From positions 3,505,105 to 3,569,104 of the forward strand of contig NZ_ABIZ01000001.1 of assembly GCF_000172155.1 (NCBI RefSeq): a DNA stretch of 64,000 bases, written 5' to 3'. Made by a program: the position numbers and the translations under genes. How positions within the stretch are numbered: the stretch's first letter is position 1; each line of letters starts with the position of its first letter. The notes beneath the pieces are model-generated. The model worked only from the letters and a program-made list of their open reading frames with translations. It was not told the DNA's origin and made no database searches. The stretch is from Verrucomicrobium spinosum DSM 4136 = JCM 18804 (GTDB lineage: Bacteria; Verrucomicrobiota; Verrucomicrobiia; Verrucomicrobiales; Verrucomicrobiaceae). Below, in pieces: positions 17,157-26,440 of this stretch.

Positions 17157-17267
17157 GGACACTAGAGGTCTTATTTATAATCAAAACGTCGCTCGAAAGC
17201 ACTTGATCTCCAAGAATTTGCTTTTCCGCATTGAAATGTCCACCTCTTTCCCGCTGATTACCCGCCC

Positions 17268-17885
17268 ATGCTGAAGATTTCGTCTTTTACTGGCGGCATT
17301 GCCGCCACCAACGGTTACCTTGTAGAAACCGGAGAATCAGCGTTTGCGGTGGACGCGCCTGAAGGTATGGCTGCCTGGCTCAAGGCACAAGGGAAATCCA
17401 CGCTTCCCAGCCTTCTGATCACACATCTTCATTTTGACCACGTGCAGGACGCGGCTGCCATACAGCGGGAACTGGGGGCGAAGGTGTATGCGTATGCCGA
17501 CTTCTCCAGGGAGCTGACGCTGGAGTTTTTGATGGCTTTCGTCAGTGGGACACGCTTTGAGGTGGCCCCGTTCCACGTGGATCAGCTGCTGAAAGACGTG
17601 CCAGCTGTCATGGCCGGGGGGCTGACCTGGCAGGTGGCTCACGTCCCCGGGCATTCCGCAGACAGCATCACCTTCTACAACCCGGAATCAGGCGTGGTGT
17701 TTGACGGGGATGTCTTGATGGCGGGCGGCATGGGGCGGTGTGATTTCCCCGGCGGCAGTGAAGAGGTGTTGCTGGCGGGAATCGAGAAGCATCTCATGAG
17801 CTTGCCAGACGAGACCGTGGTGTACCCCGGTCATGGACCAGAGACCACCATCGGCACGGAGCGCGAGACCAACCCTTATCTTTGA
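17268..17885 (+). CDS. Metallo-beta-lactamase-fold hydrolase (glyoxalase II-like)
   Basis: A 205-residue cytoplasmic hydrolase. The metal motif THLHFDH (His53, His55, Asp57, His58) is followed by VAHVPGHSADSITFY, VFDGDVLMAGGMGRCDFPGG and a final VVYPGHGPETTIGTERETNPYL, the arrangement of the glyoxalase II/YcbL-like group of MBL-fold proteins. It likely cleaves a thioester such as S-lactoylglutathione or an equivalent, but the substrate is not shown. It is divergent from the Prc-type protease gene (about 110-base spacer) and convergent with the sulfatase gene, only 14 bases apart. Confidence 0.88.
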   Translation: MLKISSFTGGIAATNGYLVETGESAFAVDAPEGMAAWLKAQGKSTLPSLLITHLHFDHVQDAAAIQRELGAKVYAYADFSRELTLEFLMAFVSGTRFEVAPFHVDQLLKDVPAVMAGGLTWQVAHVPGHSADSITFYNPESGVVFDGDVLMAGGMGRCDFPGGSEEVLLAGIEKHLMSLPDETVVYPGHGPETTIGTERETNPYL

Positions 17886-17899
17886 TTCAGGGCGGGCGG

Positions 17900-19471
17900 T
17901 CAGCCCCCAGCCGGGCCTTTACCCGGTTTTTGGGTGCCGGGTGCCTTGGTCGAGCCCAGGTCCTTGGCCCGGTCTGGGCTCATGGCCTCCAAGTCCGCTG
18001 GGGTGGGGCCACCGCCGAATTGCTTCCAGTAGAGTTCTTTAAAGGGGTTTAGGGCAGGCAGCGGGGCGTTTTCGTTGATCATCTGGGGTCTGACGGACTG
18101 CCACCAGGCGTCGTAGGCTCCCGCCAGCTCCTGCACCACTTCCGGCTTCTCCCTCGCCAAGTTTCTCTCCTGGGCGGGATCGGTCTCCACATCAAACAAC
18201 TGCCAGGAGGGGGCTGTTGGGCTGGCTGGCTTCCCGGCGCTCACCAACGTGTAGGAGCCCCGTCGCACGGCACAGTTCTGGTACTTGCTGGTTTCAGGAT
18301 CGGCCCGGAACGGCCAACGCCCCACGTGGGTGACGAGAGTGCGCTCCGCCCATGGGGCGTCAGGCTTTTCCAGAAGGGGCAGGAGACTACGTCCCTCCAC
18401 TTGAGCTGTGACCTCGGACGTCGGGTGAACTCCCGCCAGAGCCGCCAGGGTGGGGAAGAAGTCCAAATGCGCGGTGAGCGCGTGGCAGTCGGCGGGAGCC
18501 AGTGTCCCAGGCCAGCTCCAGAAGGCGATCGCCCGGGTACCACCCAGCCAAGGGGTGCCTTTGGTGCCACGCATGCCTGCGTTGAACACCTTTGTACCTG
18601 CTGTCCCGCCGTTGTCGTTCATGAAAATGACGAGTGTGTTGTTCGCCAGGCCCCAGTCACTTAGTCGTTGCCGGAGCTGCCCCACATTTTGATCGATGTT
18701 GTGGATCATCCCAAAGAAATTCGCCACGTCCTCGCTGGGGGTCTTGTCCCGATAGAGGGCCGCGTCTTCCGGCTTGGCCACATAGGGGCCATGTGGGGCA
18801 TTCGTGGCAATCCAGCACAGGAACGGAGTGCCGCTCTGGCGCTGGCCTTCGATCCATCGGGTGGCTTGGGTGAAAAACACATCCGTGCAATAACCCTTCG
18901 TCTTCTCGAACTGCCCGTTGTGGAGGATGGCGGGGTTGAAGTAGGTGTTTCCTGGCGCATCACCGCAACTGCCGGGGTAAGTCTGGCCAATGCCGCCTGC
19001 TCCATGAATGAAGGTTTCGTCGAAGCCCCGGCGGTCCGGGCGATGGTCTGGCTCGTCGCCCAGATGCCACTTGCCAAAGATGCCGGTGCGGTAGCCAGCT
19101 CCTTTCATCACCTCGGCCAAGGTACGGGCGTCCGGCGTGAGCCGCTCCCGTTCCAGAATGGTGTGCGTGATTCCATTCCGAAACTCGTGACGACCGGTGA
19201 GCAGGGCGGAGCGGGTGGGGGCGCAAGTGGGGCTGTTGTGCCAGTCGGTGAATCGCAGACTCTGGGCATGAAGGTCATCGAGATGCGGTGTCTTCAGCAC
19301 GGGGTTGCCATGCACGGAGAGATCGCCATAGCCCTGATCATCCGTGAGGATGAACACGATGTTGGGACGTTTGCCCTCCAGCGAGGCGGCAGGGACGGCG
19401 GTGGCAAAAACAAGGTATCCGGCCACGGTGACGGTGAGGGATGCGGATGCGATCAAGAACCGGAGAGACAT
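17900..19471 (-). CDS. Secreted sulfatase
   Basis: A 523-residue sulfatase with a signal peptide ending near VPAAS. PNIVFILTDDQGYGD gives the metal aspartates at 44-45; the active-site motif CAPTRSALLTGR starts at Cys83, predicted to become formylglycine. GIFGKWHLGD, NAPHGPY and FMNDNGGTAGT complete the alkaline-phosphatase-like metal and sulfate site. The GYGDLSVHGNP and RYGKWHLGD patterns place it with the large arylsulfatase A-like group typical of Planctomycetes and Verrucomicrobia. The C-terminal 20 residues are rich in Pro/Gly/Lys. Substrate unknown; location upstream of sialic-acid genes suggests sulfated glycans, an inference. Confidence 0.92.
   Translation of the reverse strand: MSLRFLIASASLTVTVAGYLVFATAVPAASLEGKRPNIVFILTDDQGYGDLSVHGNPVLKTPHLDDLHAQSLRFTDWHNSPTCAPTRSALLTGRHEFRNGITHTILERERLTPDARTLAEVMKGAGYRTGIFGKWHLGDEPDHRPDRRGFDETFIHGAGGIGQTYPGSCGDAPGNTYFNPAILHNGQFEKTKGYCTDVFFTQATRWIEGQRQSGTPFLCWIATNAPHGPYVAKPEDAALYRDKTPSEDVANFFGMIHNIDQNVGQLRQRLSDWGLANNTLVIFMNDNGGTAGTKVFNAGMRGTKGTPWLGGTRAIAFWSWPGTLAPADCHALTAHLDFFPTLAALAGVHPTSEVTAQVEGRSLLPLLEKPDAPWAERTLVTHVGRWPFRADPETSKYQNCAVRRGSYTLVSAGKPASPTAPSWQLFDVETDPAQERNLAREKPEVVQELAGAYDAWWQSVRPQMINENAPLPALNPFKELYWKQFGGGPTPADLEAMSPDRAKDLGSTKAPGTQKPGKGPAGG
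17911..17931 (+). terminator. Intrinsic terminator for the MBL-fold gene
   Basis: CCGGG (17911-17915) and CCCGG (17922-17926) form a short hairpin followed directly by five T residues. It sits 25 bases after the MBL-fold gene stop and inside the 3' end of the convergent sulfatase gene, whose C-terminal codons it therefore shares. Confidence 0.55.
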
Positions 19472-19507
19472 GCGTGGGCGTGTGAACGCGATACCCGCCG
19501 ATTTCTG

Positions 19508-19630
19508 TCACCGTCTTTTCATTGCCCGAACCGTTGTCCAGTTGGGAAGCCGCTCCAGTTCCATGCCTGGGTAGCCGCAGCCGCCAAGATTCCGCGCATG
19601 GATGTGGAGAAGCTTGATCCGATATTGGCC
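19508..19630 (-). pseudogene. Decayed copy of a sialidase C-terminus
   Basis: Read on the minus strand, this stretch encodes GQYRIKLLH, then CGYPGMELE and LPNWTTVRAMK before a TGA. The same order occurs inside the neighbouring giant gene as GQYRIKLLH, CGYPGVELL and LPDGTVVATTYVK (about 22,150-22,240). DNA is also similar: GTGGAGAAGCTTGATCCG against GTGGAGGAGTTTGATCCG. A stop lies just upstream in frame and no start is available, so it is a fragment. It lies about 50 bases past the end of the giant gene on the same strand. Confidence 0.75.
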
Positions 19631-19681
19631 CGGACCTGATCAGCCCCTAAGCGAGAAGGGCGAGATAAGGCTTCACCGTGG

Positions 19682-22600
19682 TCATGGAAGGGTGGTGAAC
19701 AATTCCTGCAGCACTGCGCCACGCGTGGCTCCAACCTCTGGCGAGGCCTGGCTTTCGGCAGCGCGAACCCGTTTCGCGAGTTCCATGGGCTGCAGCTTTC
19801 CGGCACGCAACGCCATCATGCCATTGTCCCAGGCCTGCTGAACCGCCTCTGTCAGCGGTTGGTCGAGGCGCACATTGTAGTCGGCGAAGAAGCCCTTCGT
19901 GCCGAAGTACTGCGCGGCGGCGATGGCAGGATGATCGGCGGTAACCTCCACATCATTGAAGAAGCTGATCATCATCCGGTTCACAACGAGTTTGCGGATC
20001 ACGGCTTCGGGATCGAGTTGTCCTGGAGTTGTCTGTCCTTTGACCGCCAGCGCCGCGGCGAATCCGGCACTCTCTCCGAGCTGCATCCAGACCGGCTCCA
20101 GGCGGATGCTGCCCCAGCCGACGTGCGATGCGCTGATGGCGACGGGCACGAGCAGGTTTTCAACTTCCCTCGAAAGGATTGAGCGATAGGGCACTTGGGC
20201 GGGGCGCGATTCTTCGCCGAGAAATAGGATGCCGTCGGTGTTGCCGCCGGGAATGCGGCGCGGCAGGCAGGCGACGGAATCCACCGGCCAGTCAGTGATG
20301 GCGATGCTGTCCGCATGAACCGGTGTACGGGCAATGCCTTCGGCAATGACGTTGTCCTGCTCCTTGAAGACGTATCGCCCGACGAGCCGGCGTGCTTCTC
20401 GCACGTAGATTTCATACGGTGCGTGGTTGTTGTCGGGGAATTCATCCGCCGCGAGGCCATAACCGGCGAACTGCTTGCGCTCCTTTTCCGGCGCTTCGGG
20501 ATCGTTCTGCATCCACCACAGGCGCATGAGCATGCTTTCGAGATAGCGTCTCGATATTTCTTCACGCTTCGGCCACTCGGCGGCAGGATAGTCGTTTTGC
20601 GGGCCGATGAGGCGGCCGCCGTTCCACGCGACTTTGCCATTCGGCAGGTTTGGCACAAAACCACCGCCGCCCGCGGCCTTGGCGATGCTCGCATCGTAGT
20701 TTGCGGGCTTCTCGACCATGATCTTGTTCGCGGGATCACGCGTGAGGACCAGACGGTAGTTATAGGACATTACGGAACCATCGGCCTCACCGCTATGCGG
20801 CCCTTCGAGGATGTCCGCGGTGGCGTGGCTGTTGTAGCGGATGTTGAGCGTGCCTTCATCAGCGGCCTTTGGGAAGCCGCGCTGGCCGGGCTCCTTGTGA
20901 CGTTCCTGCGTGTAGATCACCCCCGCGTGCTTCTCGCCGTACTGAGCACGCGACTCGCGGCCGATCTGCGTCTTCACACCTGCGGCCGCCATGAGGTCTC
21001 CCTCATACATGCCGTCAGCGAACACTTTGCCAATGACAGTTATGGTGTTGTCGCCATGCATTGGCTTCAATGTGACGGACTTGATCAATGCACCATCGCG
21101 CTCTGCCTTCGTGACGACGTGGCCCAGCAGCACGGTCAATGACTTCTCGCTCCCGACCATCTTGTTGAATAGCATCTCCGCAATGCGCGGCTCAACTTTT
21201 GGGCGGTCGATGTGCGCACGACTCGTCTTGCTGGGCATGGAGGCAACGTGCTGCGGCGAGCCTTCACCGTAGTTCTTGCGATAATAATTTGCCGCGCCTT
21301 CGAGCATTTCCGCGTAGAGCGGCGCGCGCTGGCCGTCATAGGGGGCCTCCCATCCGCCTGCGCCACTGGTGACAAAGCCGCCGAGATGCTGCGTGTGATT
21401 CACGAGCAACACGTTCAAGCCCTCACGCGCCGCGCGCACCGCACATGCGATGCCGCCTGGAGTACCGCCGATGACGACAAGATCGTAGGACTTTCCGTTC
21501 ACGTCGGACGGTTTTGCCGCGCCCTCCAGCAGCATCGGCGGCGGAATTTTCACCGGCACTGCCGACGAGCTGCTCTGCATAGGGAAGCCCGCACTCGAGC
21601 GAGTGTTGCGCTCCTTTGCCGCTTCGGGCTCAAGCACGAGCTGCAGGGCGTCCACGACCACAAAGCCATCCGCATTTGCATTGGAAATTTCGATCGTGCC
21701 GGCCTTCCCTTTGGCGAAGGCAAAGGTGCCCAGCGCCCGCGGGATGCCGTCTTCAAAGCAAGCCTCGCGCTGGTTCAGGACAACCGTCTTTTCGCCCTCC
21801 ATGGCGCGAATGGTGATGGTGACGTTGCTCGCACGGTTGCTTGCCGGCACATAAAGGAGCCGCAGTTCGTAGCGGCCCGCCTCCGGGATCGACGGCGTGA
21901 ACTTCGCCGTCGCGAGCTCTTTCTTGCCCCTGTCGTCAACGCGATACGAGGAGCCGACGAGGGGTGCCAGCTTCTCTCTGACCTTCCACATCCCCGTAAA
22001 CTCTGCTTCCTCATCATCGAGCAGGATGCCAGCCGTCTTGCGGTCGGCTGGAGCCGCCGCCGTCGTTTTCGGCATTTTGTCCGTTTCTTCGAGCTTGAAG
22101 CGCACGCTTACCACGGAGTGCTGCTCTGGACCTTCGCGGTACTTGACGTAAGTGGTTGCCACCACGGTGCCGTCTGGCAGGAGCTCCACACCAGGGTAGC
22201 CGCAGTCGCTGCCCTTGTAGCTGTGGAGGAGTTTGATCCGGTACTGGCCGTCTCTACCGGAGGTGATGTCATCGTACCGTCCCACCCATGCGACAAAGTG
22301 GGTGCGGGTGGCGCTGCCTGGGCCGGTGTCACGAAAGCACACCACCATGCGCCCATCAGCCACCGTGCGGATCATGTGGCGGTCCCCGTTCAGGCCGGGA
22401 GGTGTGGGTTTGGGGGCGGACCAGGTGCGGCCCTCGTCCTCGCTGGTCATGTAGAGGGAAATGTGTTTCACGTTCTCCCGCATGAGGCAGAGCAGTTGTT
22501 TCCCATCCGGCGAGCGCACCACGGCAGGTTCGCAGGGTTTGAGGGGGCCCAGGTCGAGGAGCGTGCGCCACGGGCTCCAAGTGAGGCCGCCATCGGTGGA

Positions 22601-25600
22601 CTCGCTCTGGGTGATGATGTTGGAGGTCTTGTCCTGCGTCTCACCGGGGCGACGGGTGTTGGAGAGACCGATAAGTTTCCTGCCGCCTTCCACCGGGACG
22701 ATGGTGCAGAAGGGCATCACCGTCAGCAGGCCGTTGGAGGTCATTGGGGTCCAGGTCTTGCCCTCATCTGTGGAGAAGGATTGCTGCATGGTCTTGTCCG
22801 GACCTTGTCCGGCGAAGACAAAGAGGCGGGTGTTTCCCTGGGGATCGGTGAGGCGGTAGAGGCTGGGGCAGTTGCGTACGTCCTTCCAGTTCTCTGGGAC
22901 GGGCAGGAGCTCGCTCCAGGTCTTGCCACCATCATCGCTTCGCTTCATGGGGCCGCAGCCGCCGCCGTGACCATAGGTCCACACGGCGTACATCGTCTTG
23001 CCGTCTGGCAGCAGCGTGGTGGTGGGGTGCCCCTGATAGACTTCCGGCGTGCCTTGCGCCACCACGACCTGACGGGACGTGTCGGAGGAGAGATCCACAG
23101 TCGGTAGCTTGGTCGCCACTGGTCTCGTGGCCTTGTCTCCTTTGGCAATCCAGTCCAGCGTGAACTTCGCAAGCGTGAGCCGTTTGTCCCGCTCATAGAA
23201 GCAGAGACCGGTGCCATCGGGCAGCACTGCCAGGTCGGAGTAGGCGCTCCGGCCCGGTTCGAGAGTTCGACCGACTTTCCAGGTCTTGCCATCGTCCAGA
23301 CTGAGCTTCAGGGAGAGATTGACCCGATCACCCCGGCCGCCGGGGACTTCCTGGGCGCGCTCGTCCAGTTTCAAGCTGTGGGGATTCGAGAACACCAGTG
23401 CACCGGGCTTCTTGGGGAAGGCGATGATGCTGCCCATGCAGATGGGCTCCCAGAGCGATTCCTCGAACTTGGGTGTGGTCCACCCCGTGGCCCCGTCGGC
23501 ACTGGTGGTGACCAGCCGACGGCTCTTGAGCGAGGTGCTGCGGGCGTTGAGCATGACGCGACCGTCGCTGAGCTGGACCGCCGCAGTCTCGTTGGGGTTT
23601 TTGAAATCGCCTTCGTTGGGCAGAGCGATGTCACCGGCCTGCCACGTGGCACCCTGATCATCGCTGTAGATCGTGCCCGTCACGGAGGGGCCGTGATCGC
23701 CCTCCTTGCCGTAGGCCAGCCACACGGGGATGACAAGGCGGCCATTCTGAAGCTGGATGCCATGTCCCGGTCCGGTGGCCAGCACCTTCCAGTCGCACTT
23801 GGGCCGGAAACCTTCGAAGGCCGCCGTGATCTCCACGGGAGCGGTGAAGGTTAAACCGTCGTCTTCACTGCGCATGTAGAAGCAGCGCTTGTAGTTCAGG
23901 CAGTACAGGAAGTGAATGGCTCCGGTCTTGGCATCCACGATGGCCACCGGATTGTTCACCGTCTGTTCCTTCTCGCCGCCTTCTTTCTTGTGCGGGTTGC
24001 CCTCGTCGCGAGCCCCTAGGTGGGCAACGTGCTGGGCGGGAGAGAAGGTCCTGCCGCCATCGGTGCTTCGGCGCAGATGCACCTCAATCTCGCCCCAGTC
24101 TGCTGCACTGGTGCGGCGGGCCTCGCAATACGCCAGCACCGTACCCTTCGGAGTGACCACGATGCCAGGGATGCGGTAGAGGGAGACGCCATTCTCTCCG
24201 CCGACGAAGAGATCCGTCTTCTCCACCTCGTTTGCTGCCGGTGCCGCGGGGGCGGGATCCTTCCAGTCATCGGTGCGGAAGGGGGAGGCGGGCAGGCCGA
24301 CGCCATTCACGAGATTGCCTGTAGGATTCCCTGCCCAGGCGTAGCGGACCGCCACAGGCTGGGGAACTTCGGGGTTGGAAACTACCACGGTACGGCCTGC
24401 GATCGTCGCGGTGGCGGATTTCCACTGGCGGTCGGCACCGGCAATCAGAAAGTCCCGGAGGGGGCCGTCTTTGGCCTTTAGCCCTTGGTCGGCATGATTG
24501 AAGGTGACCGTCACCTTGCCGCCCTCGATCTTGTGCTCCGCTGGCAGGGGACCGGAGTAGGAGGGCAGCTTCTGGTGGTACACCCGGTCCAGTGCCCAGA
24601 GGGCGAGACGGTTGCCCACCGCAGCCTTGTTGCGGGGGTGGTTGTCATTGGCTTCACCCACATCCACGGTGATGGCCATGCCGGTGTTGTTGACCGAGAG
24701 AGACTTCAGCATGGCTTCTCTCACGATAGGGCGAAAGTCCTTGCGATCCAGATTGGGCAACTGAACCCAGGCAAAGGGCAGTTCCTGGCCCCAGCGGGCC
24801 CGCCAGTCCTGCACCAGGAGGGGCAGCTGTTTTTCATAGAGCCGGGCTTTCTCCTCGGTGGAGGTGTTGTGCTCTCCCTGATACCAGATGACTCCACGGA
24901 TGCCATAGGGCAGCAGAGGAGAGATCATACCGTTGTACAGGTTGGCAGGATGGTTTTGGTCAGTGGAGGGTTGGGTCGGTTCCTGGGGCTTGCGGGGTGG
25001 GGGATTGCCCGCCGCCCTGGCCTGCTGCACTCGCGTCTTCCACGTCCCCAGCGCTTTTTCGTAGGATGCCTTTGCCTCATCCGGCTTGAAAGCCGCATCT
25101 TCCGCTTTCCAACGTTCCACCTGAGCCTTCAATTCGGGGATCTTCACCTGGGCATCTTCACTGGTCCAGGAGGCGATGTCTGTGCCACCCCAAGAGGAGT
25201 TGATCATGCCCACAGGTGTCTGGAGCTTGTCCAGCAAATCCCGGGCAAAGAAGTACGCCACGGCGGAGAAGTTGCCCACGGTTTCAGGAGTACACACTGC
25301 CCAAGAGCCTTCGCATTCAGCCTTGGGCTCGCGGCTGGACTGTTTGGAGACCGTAAAGAAGCGCAGCGTGGGGCGGTTGGCGGCAGCGGATTCTTCAGGC
25401 GGATACTGACCGCGGCTGAAGAGGTAGGCCATGTTGGACTGCCCGGATGCCAGCCAGACTTCTCCCACGAGCACATCTTGAATGGTCGCGGTGGGTGAGT
25501 TGCTTCCTTTGACCGTGAGGGTCTGTGGTTTGTCACTGGGCTCCAGGGGTGGAAGAGTCACCTTCCACTTTCCGGCAGCACCGGTCCTGGTGGATTGAGT

Positions 25601-25795
25601 TTGCCCCGCCACCGTGACGGTGACCTCCTCCCCCGGCGTGGCCCAACCCCAGACCGGAGCAGATTGGCCGGACTGGAGCACCATGTGATCTGAGAAGATC
25701 GCTGGTAGCCGGAGTTCAGCGGCGTGAAGCCACGAGCCACCCAGCAGGGTGGCGGCGATGCCCGGGAGAAGTTTGAGGAGCGTGCGGCGGATCAT
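19682..25795 (-). CDS. Giant multidomain sialate O-acetylesterase / double sialidase / FAD-dependent oxidoreductase
   Basis: A single uninterrupted 2037-residue frame with a signal peptide (MIRRTLLKLLPG, ending near LHAAEL). Domains in order: SGNH-type sialate O-acetylesterase (about 25-505; SGQSNM with Ser120, WYQGE, candidate His386); sialidase propeller 1 (about 524-900; YRIP with Arg541, Asp boxes STDGGRTF, SEDDGLTF, SDDQGATW, SLDDGKTW); second propeller (about 912-1237; SDDGGKTW, STDEGKTW, STDGGLTW, SEDEGRTW); golvesin/xanthan-lyase-like beta domain (about 1263-1386; WKV...SSYRVDDRGK); FAD-dependent oxidoreductase (about 1436-2037; DLVVIGGTPGGIACAVRAAREG). The first parts would deacetylate and release sialic acids outside the cell. 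An FAD enzyme on the same chain is unusual; a frameshift-free gene fusion is the likely origin. Confidence 0.87.
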   Translation of the reverse strand: MIRRTLLKLLPGIAATLLGGSWLHAAELRLPAIFSDHMVLQSGQSAPVWGWATPGEEVTVTVAGQTQSTRTGAAGKWKVTLPPLEPSDKPQTLTVKGSNSPTATIQDVLVGEVWLASGQSNMAYLFSRGQYPPEESAAANRPTLRFFTVSKQSSREPKAECEGSWAVCTPETVGNFSAVAYFFARDLLDKLQTPVGMINSSWGGTDIASWTSEDAQVKIPELKAQVERWKAEDAAFKPDEAKASYEKALGTWKTRVQQARAAGNPPPRKPQEPTQPSTDQNHPANLYNGMISPLLPYGIRGVIWYQGEHNTSTEEKARLYEKQLPLLVQDWRARWGQELPFAWVQLPNLDRKDFRPIVREAMLKSLSVNNTGMAITVDVGEANDNHPRNKAAVGNRLALWALDRVYHQKLPSYSGPLPAEHKIEGGKVTVTFNHADQGLKAKDGPLRDFLIAGADRQWKSATATIAGRTVVVSNPEVPQPVAVRYAWAGNPTGNLVNGVGLPASPFRTDDWKDPAPAAPAANEVEKTDLFVGGENGVSLYRIPGIVVTPKGTVLAYCEARRTSAADWGEIEVHLRRSTDGGRTFSPAQHVAHLGARDEGNPHKKEGGEKEQTVNNPVAIVDAKTGAIHFLYCLNYKRCFYMRSEDDGLTFTAPVEITAAFEGFRPKCDWKVLATGPGHGIQLQNGRLVIPVWLAYGKEGDHGPSVTGTIYSDDQGATWQAGDIALPNEGDFKNPNETAAVQLSDGRVMLNARSTSLKSRRLVTTSADGATGWTTPKFEESLWEPICMGSIIAFPKKPGALVFSNPHSLKLDERAQEVPGGRGDRVNLSLKLSLDDGKTWKVGRTLEPGRSAYSDLAVLPDGTGLCFYERDKRLTLAKFTLDWIAKGDKATRPVATKLPTVDLSSDTSRQVVVAQGTPEVYQGHPTTTLLPDGKTMYAVWTYGHGGGCGPMKRSDDGGKTWSELLPVPENWKDVRNCPSLYRLTDPQGNTRLFVFAGQGPDKTMQQSFSTDEGKTWTPMTSNGLLTVMPFCTIVPVEGGRKLIGLSNTRRPGETQDKTSNIITQSESTDGGLTWSPWRTLLDLGPLKPCEPAVVRSPDGKQLLCLMRENVKHISLYMTSEDEGRTWSAPKPTPPGLNGDRHMIRTVADGRMVVCFRDTGPGSATRTHFVAWVGRYDDITSGRDGQYRIKLLHSYKGSDCGYPGVELLPDGTVVATTYVKYREGPEQHSVVSVRFKLEETDKMPKTTAAAPADRKTAGILLDDEEAEFTGMWKVREKLAPLVGSSYRVDDRGKKELATAKFTPSIPEAGRYELRLLYVPASNRASNVTITIRAMEGEKTVVLNQREACFEDGIPRALGTFAFAKGKAGTIEISNANADGFVVVDALQLVLEPEAAKERNTRSSAGFPMQSSSSAVPVKIPPPMLLEGAAKPSDVNGKSYDLVVIGGTPGGIACAVRAAREGLNVLLVNHTQHLGGFVTSGAGGWEAPYDGQRAPLYAEMLEGAANYYRKNYGEGSPQHVASMPSKTSRAHIDRPKVEPRIAEMLFNKMVGSEKSLTVLLGHVVTKAERDGALIKSVTLKPMHGDNTITVIGKVFADGMYEGDLMAAAGVKTQIGRESRAQYGEKHAGVIYTQERHKEPGQRGFPKAADEGTLNIRYNSHATADILEGPHSGEADGSVMSYNYRLVLTRDPANKIMVEKPANYDASIAKAAGGGGFVPNLPNGKVAWNGGRLIGPQNDYPAAEWPKREEISRRYLESMLMRLWWMQNDPEAPEKERKQFAGYGLAADEFPDNNHAPYEIYVREARRLVGRYVFKEQDNVIAEGIARTPVHADSIAITDWPVDSVACLPRRIPGGNTDGILFLGEESRPAQVPYRSILSREVENLLVPVAISASHVGWGSIRLEPVWMQLGESAGFAAALAVKGQTTPGQLDPEAVIRKLVVNRMMISFFNDVEVTADHPAIAAAQYFGTKGFFADYNVRLDQPLTEAVQQAWDNGMMALRAGKLQPMELAKRVRAAESQASPEVGATRGAVLQELFTTLP

Positions 25796-25921
25796 GCTGT
25801 GCAGGGTGAGGGGTTGAAGCGCGATCCCGGTAACGCGCTCCAACACGGCGAAATAGCGCAAAACGTGCTTCGCAGACTGGAGAAATGATTTGACCAGTGA
25901 GCCGACGGTGGCCCGGGAAGT

Positions 25922-26377
25922 TCAGCGTCGATGACGTTCAAGCCTCTTGCCGTGAGCGCGAAGCCGCGCTTCCACGAAGGGAATCACGCCCTCTGGAAGT
26001 TGGAGGAACCCGGGATGGACGACGATGGAATTCCCCAGACCATCCGATAGGAAAAGGGAGGGGACATCGGTGTCTTCTCCAGGATGAGGTTTGTATTCCG
26101 CGCTGGTAATCTCGGAGAACGAAAGGGTGGTTTCGCCCAGAATGCCGACGAAGGTCAGCGAGCTATCACTTAGAATCAGGCGCTGCTCCGGTTTGCCTAT
26201 TTGCATCCAGATCTGTAAGGCAAGCAACAGGAGGCACAGGATGCCATCTCCGACGATAATCCAAAACGGAGCGCCAAAGAGCGCGAGGCAAATCCAAACC
26301 AAGGTGTTGCCCCCAATGACAACCCAGCCAACCCAGGGTGCCTGTTGCATGAGGGGCAGTGTCAAAGTCCTGGTCAT
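25922..26377 (-). CDS. Small membrane protein with PH-like domain
   Basis: A 151-residue protein with two adjacent hydrophobic segments near the N-terminus (WVVIGGNTLVWICLALFG and FWIIVGDGILCLLLLALQIW), followed by a compact soluble domain of alternating strands (RLILSDSSLTFVGILG, TLSFSEITSAEYKP, SLFLSDGLGNSIVVHPGF) and a C-terminal basic helix. This layout resembles bacterial PH-like domain (bPH/YcxB-type) membrane proteins. ATG 26377 is used; a second ATG is at 26350. It ends about 125 bases upstream of the giant gene start on the same strand. Function unknown. Confidence 0.65.
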   Translation of the reverse strand: MTRTLTLPLMQQAPWVGWVVIGGNTLVWICLALFGAPFWIIVGDGILCLLLLALQIWMQIGKPEQRLILSDSSLTFVGILGETTLSFSEITSAEYKPHPGEDTDVPSLFLSDGLGNSIVVHPGFLQLPEGVIPFVEARLRAHGKRLERHRR

Positions 26378-26440
26378 GGCTGGTGGCTGGGTAAATCGTT
26401 CTTTCCTGGACCTCGGAGTCAGGTGGTGATCAGAGCCTCA

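Noticed and set aside
18668-19639. 323-codon open frame on the plus strand
   Set aside because: Antisense of the sulfatase gene whose CAPTR site and metal motifs are complete.
21212-23107. 631-codon open frame on the plus strand
   Set aside because: Antisense of the sialidase/FAD gene; open because of high GC third positions, no motifs.
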